Shown here piece after piece: positions 23,422-34,537 of a DNA stretch of 64,000 bases. The stretch is from Ciona intestinalis. Taxonomy: Eukaryota; Chordata; Ascidiacea; Phlebobranchia; Cionidae. The notes below the pieces were generated by a model that made no database searches, was not told the DNA's origin, and was given only the letters and a program-made list of their open reading frames with translations. A program made the translations under genes and the position numbers. Location: the NCBI RefSeq assembly GCF_000224145.3, contig NC_020167.2:6513566-6577565 (forward strand), in the 5' to 3' direction. Every line of letters begins with the position of its first letter. Position 1 is the stretch's first letter.

Positions 23422-26400
23422 CTAATCTTGATGGTGGTGATTGGATCCATTCGAACCAATCAAAACCTGTTTCTTGCCGTTGCTCTGTTCTGATTGGTCG
23501 GTTTTAGATTTAGCGGATTGGCTACGAGATGCAGGGACCAATAGCAGCATCGCAAATCCAATCACATGACCACAGAACCACATGCTCCTGTAAAATAAGA
23601 AAATCAATTTGACATTTTTTAATATATAGAAGGTTAGGGGAAGACAGGACATCGTTTTTTACAATTAACAATGGCTATGGAACTCGTGAGGATACGGTTT
23701 TATAATTCTTTGAAGTTTCTTTGTTTACCACCAAATGAGACAGGAATATAAAGGGAAGAGTGTCCCTTCTTTTTTAACCCTACAGTTTGTGCATAAATAA
23801 TCAACATTAAACTTTTAAACTTGTTTTTATATGAAAACCTGGTAGTAATAAAGGAAATGCTAAAGTTTCTTTGCTTGTTGAGAACTGGTAAACACATAGT
23901 TTTATTATTCAAATTTATTACACTGATGTATTATAATGTTATAGGATGTTATTGTATCACAATTTAAACAAAGAGATGAAACATGCTTCAGAGAAACTAA
24001 ACAAACATTGCAATATTTCTGGGAATTGCGACAATTGAGTTCGATTCGTAATAACACCACTGATATTATGCATCAAATAACACTAAAGATGGTTATTGTT
24101 CGGTTTGTATTGCACTTTATAAAGTATTTTCATATATAATATTTTATTTGAAAAGGAAAATTTATAATTTATTAACATCGTTTTTATTTGCCTTTGACCC
24201 AGAGGCAATGGGCTCAAAGCTCGTTGCCGCTATCAACGTGAGCATATGTGTCGATGGGAAAGACACTTAATGGCAATTGCTCTAACCCAGTGGTCATTAA
24301 TGGGTTGCCCAAACTATGTTAAAGTCTACTAGGTGCATAGCACAAAATCATCTCATAATTCATAAGTAACATTTTGATATTTGGTCATAAGTTAATAATA
24401 AGTATTATAGGTACAATATCTGGGTATGTGGGGTATTGGGCCAACTCTGACCAAAAACTTAGTTCCTTTGGTGTGTATACTGTATTACCTCAACCAAATA
24501 AAACAGAATACACAATAACTTATAAATAAAAGTCTATTTGGGTTACAGCTTATATGGTGAGCCACAGTTGTCAACCCCCAAAACCCCTACTTTAAAAAAA
24601 AGAAATGAAAAAAAATACTTTTTTGTGTGTTTGTTTAAACGTACTTGTAAAATTGAAACGATCCATTCCACTCCAGTAACACAAATGGCACGACACTGTA
24701 ACCGATTGCCATCTGTGTGGCAAGGAAAGTTACAACCTCATAGAAGAAACGTGATTTTGACGAATTTTGAAACTTTGGCCGAATTGCTCTTCGAACCTGG
24801 TGGGATTTTATTTTTGTTAAATTACCGTAAAAGTTAAGTCAGCTTTAATAGGTTGTTAAAACGTTGGTACAAAAGACTCATTTGTTGAAAGAATCATTTT
24901 ATAATTATTTGTTCTTTAATAGTGAAAAAGTTTTTTTTTTAATATACAACGTGTAGATATGATGATAGATGCAAGAGCTACAACTACAAATTAAAACCAT
25001 GAACAAATCACTTTGTGTTCATCGTTTTCTTTTAAGCCACTGGAATAACTTATAGTTTCAATAGCTGGCCATGATTTAAATAAAATTTTTAAATCTTTGT
25101 AAAATTTTAAACTTCAACCAAAACCAACGACCATTAAAAGGACAATAATCTTTGTTATTACAACTATTGTTAAATAATAATGCTCATATTATGACATACT
25201 TTACGTTGCACAAGTAGAAATATATGAGCAGTGAGGAACATCATGTAGTAACCAGGTAAGAAACCGTGCCAGAATGCTGACAATATAAAACTTCCGAGGG
25301 TTCGGTACTTTGGTTGCAAACGGTCGTATGATATTCTGTAAATAGAAAGTGTTGGATAATTAGGAAATACGAGAATGGGGGTCATATTTCTCAAACTTAA
25401 AAAAATATTTTAGGGGTAATGAGCGAATCCTGGCCTAAATCCTAGGACCAGTGACATGCTGCCCTGCGGAAGCTTATCCTCAAAGATTAGATCTTTAAAT
25501 AAACTTTGGGGTGAAATTGCTAAAATGCAGATACACTCATAGTTGTTAAACATAGGTAACCTTAATTGATAACAAAGTAAAACTTGAAACATCCATTCAT
25601 AAAACATAAACTAATATATTGCTTAATAATAATACTTACAATCGAATCCATTGTACTGTCATAATGTTCCAATTATCAATATATGTTTTCAAACCAGTAG
25701 CAAACTGCAAACGTGAAGTAAATTCAATTAGAAAATATTAATCTTGAAGTGGTGTGGTTATGAGCTAAATGTCACTTACTGTGGTATACATGGCTGTATG
25801 AAGACATTAAACTAAAGTATCGGGTTTAACACACGCTTGGTAATACTTTGACATTAACATAAGATGGGATTAAACAAATGAATGAAACTTATTTATCCTC
25901 GCGTGGTGGAGCAATGACGGTCATTATAATGTGGGTGTTCTGTTTCGAGTGTCATGCCTTGAACTATTAACCTCTGGGCTAGAGTCAGGCGTGCTACCCA
26001 TTGTGCTACACCGATGCTATTGTGTATTACTAAAATACTGTAGGAATCTTAAATGGTAGCAACCTGGGTGTTGGGGCAATGAAGCACAATAGGCTAAATC
26101 CCAGGTCTCAAGGGATATCGACTAGTTCTAATTTTGGAACAAACTATTTGAACATAAGTTGTATTTAATATGCTCACTATATAATACATAATGTAAAAAG
26201 AATCTTCTGGCAATTGATCGTTTTATGATGTCAAAAGACCAACGTTTTTTCATCAGCCAAGTTTATTTATTATAAAATTTTGCCAAAGTATAAAATATTG
26301 ATAGAAAATCTTTTTCACTCTTATATCACCATATACATAATATATTCTACACATACCTCTATATTAGGAATGTTGATGTTAGAAATAAGATCCCATTTTG

Positions 26401-29400
26401 GTTTCCCGTTAGCTGTGTATCCATTGAACCCAATACCTGCCTCATTGTTGATGGCATCGCCTAGAAAAAAAAAAGTTTTACAACANNNNNNNNNNNNNNN
26501 NNNNNNNNNNNNNNNNNNNNNNNNNNNNNNNNNNNNNNNNNNNNNNNNNNNNNNNNNNNNNNNNNNNNNNNNNNNNNNNNNNNNNNNNNNNNNNGACATG
26601 AAAAAGTACTAAAATTGGGGAGTGTCAATGTATTTGTAAAATGCTTATTTCAAAGAAATAAAAAATTTAAAAATGTCTAAAGAATTAGTTAATTTGCAGA
26701 AAATGCAAGTACATATATAAAGTAATTATTACCCATTTAAAATAGCTTTTATTTAAAAGAACTCAAACTGTTTAAAAAGAACATTGACACTTTTAAACCA
26801 ATTATTAATAACAGTTGTTAGTGTTAGGAAAATGGTAATACCCATTGGGAATATTAAACAGATGTTAGTACATTTTGTTTTTGAATTGACATTTAAATGA
26901 TTTAGACTGGTACAATGTAACTGTTTCAAAAAAAATAAAACTTTTGTGGATTTCAACCTAATTAAACATGAAGTGTATACTCTCTCCTAGCATGTTATAA
27001 CATTTGTGGTTTTGGGTCTATTTCTTCTATCCATTCATAACTTGGCAATAATGTGTTTTCATTATCTTACATATAAAAAACAAATAAAAACACGTCTGAT
27101 GGTCCGTAACTAAACACAGCCAAATTACACTGTTAAATAACAACCTTATACTTAAATTACAGGGTGATGGGGCAATTTGAGCCATAACCTAAGGTTATGG
27201 ACCTTATGGTAGCGACAGAGACATCTATAACATACCTCACCCATGATATACAAGTACAAGATATAACTGATATTTTCTGTAAAAAATTGATCTAGTGCCC
27301 ATGAATTTGCACAACTATCGTATCATAATAACGCTCAGAATCAAGTGATATGAAATAAGCCATTTTGAATGAATGTAACTTACTTTATCCTCGCGTAGCT
27401 GGAAAACGACAGTCGTTATAACACGGGTTTAACACCTCGTGCCAGCTTACGAGTTACCATGTATGTTACTTTGTAAGTGATTTTTTTTTTTTTTTGATGT
27501 AATATATATGTTATGTTCTATTCAAATAGAACATAACATATATATTACATCAAAAATGGCATCATAAGTCCCCTTTTTTAATAGAATACACTCTATACCA
27601 TAGGATAATCAAGCTACACTTACATATGAGCCATACACCGTAGTATTTTGATCTTGCAACAAACATTGAAAAATAAACGTAGAACATTCTTCTCCATAGT
27701 GGGGTAGTTGAAATATATTGTGGGTCTGTAAATAAATTAAAAAACATCAAATATGTCCACTATGGGCCAAGTCCGCCAAGATATTGCAGCATTATTAAAT
27801 TTAAGTGTGAATTTTAATTTTTTCAAATCCCAATCTTATATTGTTGGTTTATGTTTTCTGTACAAACAAAGTAACAATGAATAATGCTTCGAAAACGTAA
27901 CCAACAAAAGTGAAGTCAACCAATTGTATAATTAATAAATATATATTTCGCCTAAATGGCATCGTCAGTTTCTTATTAAAACAGAATCAAGTTAAAAGAT
28001 TAATAAAAAGTTTGAACCACATTTTAAAACCCTGTTTCAAACATACAACTGTACATTTTTTAGGGTAATATATATATTAGGGAAATTATATGTCTTGCAT
28101 TGTATTCGATATTAACTATTAATATCATTTATACCTATATTTTACTGACCACATCAACAGGAGTATCTTTACTATCTTACAACGTATAAAATGCTATCGG
28201 CACGTATAAAGTACCACAGAAGTCTAGACAGACAGTAATGTAATGTTGAATTACAATTGTGCTTGTGCATGAATATAACGCATGGTTTTGAATGAGGAAA
28301 GAAGAGATAATAAAAATTAAGCAGAACTATAACAGAATATATTTCTCAGTACATCTGCCTGGTTAGAACACAGATACTGTGGGGTAAAATGGATACCGTC
28401 ATACCACTAGTAAATAAAGGAAGCCTGTATTATATATCTTAACATTAGATTTATTATTGTTTGGATATGAATATGTTTGAAAATGAAAACAACAAATTCT
28501 GCAATTTTGTATCTAATATTAATGTTAAGTGAATAAGTAGAATTCTTAATACTGTATTATGTAAAAAAGTAGAGAATTTGTGAAGTGTCAGAACATTAAA
28601 ACAAACTACAGTAGTATTCCTATATTGTTAGCATGATTTGTGCATTGATGTTACATGAACATTACTACTACATGACTTCTAAGTTCTAACTTATCGATAC
28701 TGTATGCCAATACTACCTTTTCAATTGTACAGTCTTGTAATATATAGTACTGTGGGGTAAGATGGATATCGTTAGCACATAATAATATCCGAATATCCCG
28801 ATCATGTTTTAACAATTAACGACAAACTTTTAGTTTGAATGAACTTTTAATACAATATATAATAATTAATTAGTTATTTATTACCCCATGTAGCAACAGT
28901 CTTGCGTTACGTGTAATAATTCACAACTATAATACAATACTGATTTAGATTTTAGACACTCTATTAAAACTACGTTTTTAAAGCTTCTTAATATAACATG
29001 TATATTGCTAAATATATAATAAAAAGAATATATAAATTTAGAATATATATGGTAAATATAAATAAATGATCAGTAACCATCATACCCATACTAAGTGTAG
29101 GAGGTAGATACTCTCCACCAATCCAGAAAACAGCTATGAAAATTAATCCCATGCACCATTTAGTGGTTACTGCAACCTACAGATTAATATTAAATTTAAT
29201 GCATTGAGTATGAAGTGTGTATGAAGCTATATAAATGACTGTAGAGTAGAAATATAAACGCAATACAACATATGTTTTTGTTCAATATGTCTGTAACTTA
29301 TGAGGGAAATAGGATGTAATAAAAACGCAATGTTTACATTTGTAGAAAGATTCTGATATATTGTTCAACCAATGTGAAAGCCAAGGGCTGATTTTTAGAT

Positions 29401-32400
29401 CATTTTGGCCAAAATCATTTTTATAACTTATAATGGTCCTTACAATGATTTATAAAACTGTAAAAGTAACTAAAACGGCAGCTTTTGCATTAGAGCAAGT
29501 TAGCAACCAATAACATTGAGTCATATTTACAAGAAATCAAAACAATATAAAGAGAATTCTAAACACTTCAGAGCTTTAATAGAAGATGAACATTCCAAAC
29601 CTTACACATAGTAATTTAACATTATAAAGGTTGAATTATTTGTTTTTTGCTTAAAATCCTTTCTTTTATGATTTACCAAAATGTCTTTAAAGGAGTTTTT
29701 TTTATATATATGAGATTTCTATTTTAACTCACAATTGAAGACGGAGATGAAACCGGTTTTCCATCCTGCAAATATTACGACATCAAAATTTGAAAAAATA
29801 AGGACATTTTTTATGTACAACAATTAAACAAATTAACCAACTTTCATTGATTTATTATTATTCATCATCTAGTTAAAACTCTCCTGAATTTAAATTAAAA
29901 TTTAATCATGTTTTGCAGTTTCTTTTGTAAAATATTTTTTAGTTACGATAATAAATGTTTTAAATATTTCAAAATCCGTACCTCGTCTCGTTTTGGACGC
30001 ATGTGTTCCATAAAATGGTTATAAAATACCAGCGGACCGGCTATTATTCCAAGGAAGCAAAACGAATAGGAAAAATATTCAGTAAAAGACGGGATTTTTC
30101 TGCAAAGGAAATTTATAGCAGTGTTATGTAAACTAGGGTCAATATTTATTATTTACGCACACTGTCTGTATTTATATGTGAATGTAACAAGACAACATGG
30201 GTGTTAAATTACAAACGCTGTGTCCTGCTTAGTTGGGTTATTTGAAATGCATTTAGTTTATATAAATGTCCAAGATACTTTCTACATTTAGCATGCCATT
30301 TGGCCTCAGTTTGACAGTGTAATAAATAAGCATTTAAAATACATTTGCCAATCAAAATTTAACAAATAAACTTTGTGAGTATAGAATTCGTTAAAATTTG
30401 CCATTAATCAAATTGAAAGTTAAACAATTTTAGATTTATAAACAAGGCTACTGTAAAAAACTAGATTAAAATACTGTCAGTGTCAGTTACATTAACCTTT
30501 AGAACTTTTAAAACATTGTGAATTTATTGGGACTAACTAAATAAAACATCAATTTTCTTAATGTGAGTGTGTTCATGCATGAAGCTAGACTTTAAGCAAA
30601 TAGAAAAGTGAGCACACATTTTAACATGTGGTTCTGCATGGGCAGACAACATCATCCCACAGTCTATAGTTCATACCTTACTTACACACCCACACATATC
30701 TACATTTCAACAGTGGTGACTCATTATGTGATACAGCTACAGTAGAAAGTGAAGCAAAAGTGTGTCAAATCTATCTGCACTTCAAGTGCCAATTTTTTAG
30801 GAATTTAAAATTAAGACTTTTTTTTACATTTTATAATGCACTGTTGGCAGTCAAATTCGCTAAATAGATATTGAATACTGAATATCTAATTTTCTAAGTT
30901 ATTCTAACCATTAAAAAACATCACCTTTGGTCTTAAAAATACCCCAAGATACTGTAGTATTTAAATATCTACACATACAACGAACATGTATCATGAATTC
31001 ATGAAATATATATAACACATTATTTACCTGACTGCATGCTTTTTCTGATTGTCACTGAGCAAATCATGACGGTTTGAAAAACCTAAAATGAAACAGAATT
31101 TAGTTTTTGTTCATTACAAAAAGCTAAATCAAGTGAAGGTTTAAGCAATATTAACAAATTTTAAAACAGACATTAATAAAAAAAAATGGAAAGTTTTTTT
31201 GAAAAATTGTGGCACCGCATATAACGGTAAATTGTGGCACCGCATATATATGTATTTGATTTACAATGGTGATAATGATTGTATGAAAGACGATATTCTT
31301 ACCGTCAGCAATACTGAAGCTTAAAGAAGTAATTCTCTGTGTTATAACCATCATCGTCCTGTCAATCAAAATATTTTAAATGGAAATCAAAACTAGTTTT
31401 AGGATAAGATACAGCGGTACAAGGAAAGGCACATAATGCAATAATCCATATCATAAATAATACATTGGTTTTATTTTATTGCAACAGCTGTGTATATGAA
31501 CTTTGGACACTTAGGCACATGGGCATGGCTATGTTTTGGCTTATGGACTTGAATTTCTCTGTATGTCACAAGCAACATGAATAGCTAGGAAGGAACTCTA
31601 TATTTAAAATGATATGCAACATATTATCCTTTGATATATTGTTACCCATACAAAATAGTGGTAATAGCTACTTTTCAATTATTATTTAATATTTTTATTG
31701 ACTTGAATTATGACTAAAAGATTTTTTAGAAATAAAATCCTAATTTTATTTAAGCATTTTATATCTGAATTTTCTTAAGAATTCATGTTATTCTCCATTT
31801 CCAAATGCCAAAAATCTGGCATAGAAAAGTTATAGTCCGCCCGTAAATACCACTATACCACATAATACATCACTTAAGTTAGGTTTCATGACATTTGCAA
31901 AATGGTAACATGAATTTTTGTGGCTGAAGAACACAGCGATTCTGACAGGCAAATCAATCTTCAAACTCAGGTATGGAGCGAAAGACCAATCATTTAGTAT
32001 TTACTATATAATTATACAGTAAATACTAAACGGTACATATAAAAGTTATAAACCATTGTTACTAACTACTTACCCTGTGTAATCTCCAGAAGCATCATCT
32101 GGTGTGTAAAACACAAATAAATATAAAGTCCGTAAATGACACAAAGCCAACACCAACATTGAGAATACAAATACATATCTGCAAAACAACATACAAGCCT
32201 TGTACTGCTGGTGCTATATAAACTACAAGTCATAAAAAAATCTAACAAACAGAAAATGGTCATTACATTAGTCTTATAAATTGTGAAGTAATATAAATAG
32301 GTATAAAATTAGTTTCTTGATTATGTTACTACAGCATCTAACTATCCTAAAGTGTAATTACTGAACCAAGTGCTTAGAAAATTATCTTCTTTTTTTAAAA

Positions 32401-33630
32401 ATTTAGGTATATTAACCTTATTAATCTGCTTTACAACAAAAAAACTAAACAAAAAAACAAAATGGTAACAATTTTACATGCTACAAATTGCAGAGGATAC
32501 CCTTTACATTAAAGATAATATTAAAACAACTACATAACATTGAAATATTGGTACAAACCTGTGCGATGATGAAGGCGAAATAAATCGAACAAGTAAATAT
32601 GAAACAACGACGTCTAATACAGGAATCCAAATAAACCTAAACAAACACAAAACATGAAACATGTGTCTTAAATTTTTTACTGCAGTAGTTGTACAGGCTA
32701 CTTTTATTTAATCTTAACATTAGTGTATTATTGTTTTATTCATACCCCTATTTTCGTTGTCAAATATCTATGTTTAAATAATACTTACGTATGCGAACAT
32801 ATGTATGCATACGTATGCAAACGCTTTTTAAAAGATAAACAGAGCAATATGAGATGCACAATATGCTGCTTTAGACTGTAAAGAATATGCATAAAACTCT
32901 AAAAAAAAGGAAAAAATATATATGTATACTATGATGGGGGAAGTCGGGACACCTTTAGAACCTAATATCCAAATATCCCGATTGTGTTTTAAACAATTAA
33001 CATCGCTCTATGGAAGTCATGAGAATCCAGTTTTATAATTTTTAAATTTTCTTTCTCTACTACCAAATTTGGTCGAGAAAATGGGATAAGAAGGTGTCCC
33101 ATCTTTTTTCACCCTATACTATATAACCATTGGAATTGTCCTAGATAGGGACTTCTTATAAAATTAAAGTAATAACTTACCACCCCCAGTTTAAATAAAA
33201 GATCCAAGCTCCGAATAAACTCGAAATAACGAGTTGATTTTCAAACGATATTCTTGAAGTTTGAACATAATGTTTGTAAATGTAAGAACCAATGAAAGAT
33301 AAAATCAATGAGATCAGGAATATCAACTGCAACAAAGATAAATATGCGTTTATTATTTTATATATAATAGGATGGGGAAAGATGGGACAATGAAAACAGT
33401 TTTGTAAAGATACCTTCTAATTTTATTTCATAAACTTTACCTCTTACTTCAGAACATTCTAAATGCAACAATATATGTAAAAATGAGTTTGCAAAACAAC
33501 AATAAACCCTTTTGCAGTTTAATAAAGACTAATTTACATACAAACACATAATTCTTACCTGTTCTGGGTGCACGTGTTGTCCAGTAACTATAAAAACAAG
33601 ATGGGACAGAGGACTAAGAAGAAAATCCAT
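23422..33630 (-). CDS. mboat1/2: Membrane-bound O-acyltransferase (lysophospholipid acyltransferase, MBOAT1/2 type)
   Basis: Multi-pass ER enzyme that moves an acyl chain from acyl-CoA onto a lysophospholipid (Lands cycle). Fifteen exons with fully consistent phases: 33559-33630, 33181-33326, 32559-32636, 32074-32178, 31303-31358, 31028-31082, 29982-30099, 29733-29765 (only 33 bp), 29086-29176, 27624-27725, 26357-26460, 25640-25704, 25200-25335, 24645-24796, 23422-23587; 492 aa, normal for the family. Family landmarks: TMMVITQRITSLSF, YFSYSFCFLGIIAGPL, AINNEAGIGFNGY, IDNWNIMTVQWI with conserved Asn333, and SAFWHGFLPGYY with catalytic His365. Order and spacing match MBOAT1/MBOAT2 (LPEAT1/LPCAT4) best; LPCAT3 is a less likely alternative. 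The start ATG lies 4 bases after 'tttaatgtag', a possible trans-splice acceptor. The tail is hydrophilic and Ser/Gln/His-rich. Confidence 0.94.
23631..23796. mobile_element. MITE, partial
   Basis: Interior 'acaattaacaatggctatgg', 'gaggatacggttttataatt', right end 'gagtgtcccttcttttttaa'. The left end is eroded. It lies in the last MBOAT intron, 44 bp from the final exon. Confidence 0.5.
24195..24385 (+). mobile_element. SINE-like element, head half
   Basis: 'caatgggctcaaagctcgtt' (B-box-like), 'gacacttaatggcaattgct', 'aacccagtggtcattaatgg'. The 3' body is missing. It lies in the last MBOAT intron. Confidence 0.55.
25880..26030 (-). mobile_element. SINE with well-preserved tRNA-like head
   Basis: Read on minus, 'gtagcacaatgggtagcacg' matches an A box and 'aatagttcaaggca' a B box. 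It passes straight into the family body ('cgaaacagaacaccc', 'attataatgaccgtca', 'ccacgcgaggataaat') and a 'cattcattt' tail. This is the clearest evidence for a tRNA origin in the window. Confidence 0.75.
26486..26594. other. Assembly gap (109 N)
   Basis: Inside an MBOAT intron. Exon phases on both sides join directly (T|GC), so no coding exon needs to be hidden here. Confidence 0.99.
27370..27485 (-). mobile_element. SINE-like element, 3' body
   Basis: On plus: 'atgaatgtaacttactttat', 'cctcgcgtagctggaaaacg', 'acagtcgttataacacggg', 'cgtgccagcttacgagttac', 'ttactttgtaagtgattt'. It ends in the T run that precedes the hairpin at 27491. Confidence 0.7.
27491..27556. repeat. Perfect 32-bp inverted repeat with 2-base loop
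   Basis: Arms 27491-27522 and 27525-27556 are exact reverse complements (left arm core 'gatgtaatatatatgttatg'), separated by 'ca'. It lies in MBOAT intron 10 directly after a SINE poly-T stretch. Origin unknown: young hairpin insertion, template-switch event or assembly artefact. Confidence 0.9.
32929..33122. mobile_element. MITE, nearly complete
   Basis: 'gatgggggaagtcgggacac' left end, 'aggtgtcccatcttttttca' right end, interior 'aacctaatatccaaatatcc'. It is bounded by 'tatact' and 'ctatacta'. It lies in MBOAT intron 2; a solo terminus lies at 33366-33390 in intron 1. Confidence 0.65.
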
Positions 33631-34537
33631 ATTTCTACATTAAAATAATACTTTCTGACTAAAAAGCGAGGCCTTTGACGAGCTATAACACACCTGTTCA
33701 AAAAATACCCTTATTATTATTTACTGTATATGTTCTAAAAAATAAGTAGCGTAAGAGAATGTAGGATTGTAGGCTAAACAGCACACTACAGAGGCGTAAC
33801 TAACCAACGCGGTAACTCTATTATGTTTGAAAAGTGGGCTTAACCATAAGGGTCATTTAAGTTCATTAACTCACTGGCCTGAATCGAAGAGATGTTTTAC
33901 ATCTAAGTGGGGATTCAAAACAGGAAAAGTTTAATACGACACTACCGTGAGCTAACTAAACATAATTAACCAAATTTTTGGCTCAAATCTCTTTAAAGCC
34001 GACTTATGTTCGGGTCGTGTGTTTCAATACACGATTGTACTTTTGCTGTTCTTTCTTTCTTTTTGTTGTTTCAAAAATATGATCCTCGTTACAGTTTTAT
34101 TTAAAATAAAAAATCTGTTTTGTTCTCTATTACAATGTGTTGTTCGGCGAGGTTTATATTTCCTGTATAGGCGTATATCGTAATGTATTATGTTTCACTT
34201 TTACACAACGAATTGTAGCAGGCTAGCTGTACGGACACAGGCCTATAATGCGCCCATATAAAAAGCATGCCAGAAGTGGGCCAACTGTGGCTTAAATACC
34301 AAGTACCTTTGAAATGAATTTACCATATAAGACCTCACCTATATATAGAATAAATCCTATACGTATAAACAACTCTGAAATATACCAACAAAAGTCGGAT
34401 TCTTTCGTACTAGGCTGTGTAGTGTTTCACACCAAAATGCACGTGTTATTTATTGACGATTTTGGCACAACAAAAATATTTTTTAAATTGCTACAAAAAA
34501 AAACTCTGCTATGTCCAAATAATCTTGTATAAAAAGT
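33631..34537. other. Intergenic between WDR93 and MBOAT genes
   Basis: 0.9 kb holding the WDR93 3' flank and the MBOAT promoter. AT-rich. Open frames here (for example 34314-34532 plus) show no recognisable motif. No repeat identified. Confidence 0.5.

Noticed and set aside
25940-26030. Possible tRNA gene on minus
   Set aside because: A and B boxes are present but no complete cloverleaf or anticodon arm can be drawn, and the sequence runs into a SINE body.
26357-27725. Possible missing MBOAT exon hidden in the 109-N gap
   Set aside because: Flanking exons end T| and begin |GC, giving a continuous WLICDAINNEAG sequence that fits the family.
31303-32178. Apparent phase clash between MBOAT exons 4 and 5
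   Set aside because: The donor is preceded by two G (ACAGG|GTAAGT), so exon 4 ends in phase 2 and joins exon 5 (GGG ACG ATG) without a shift.
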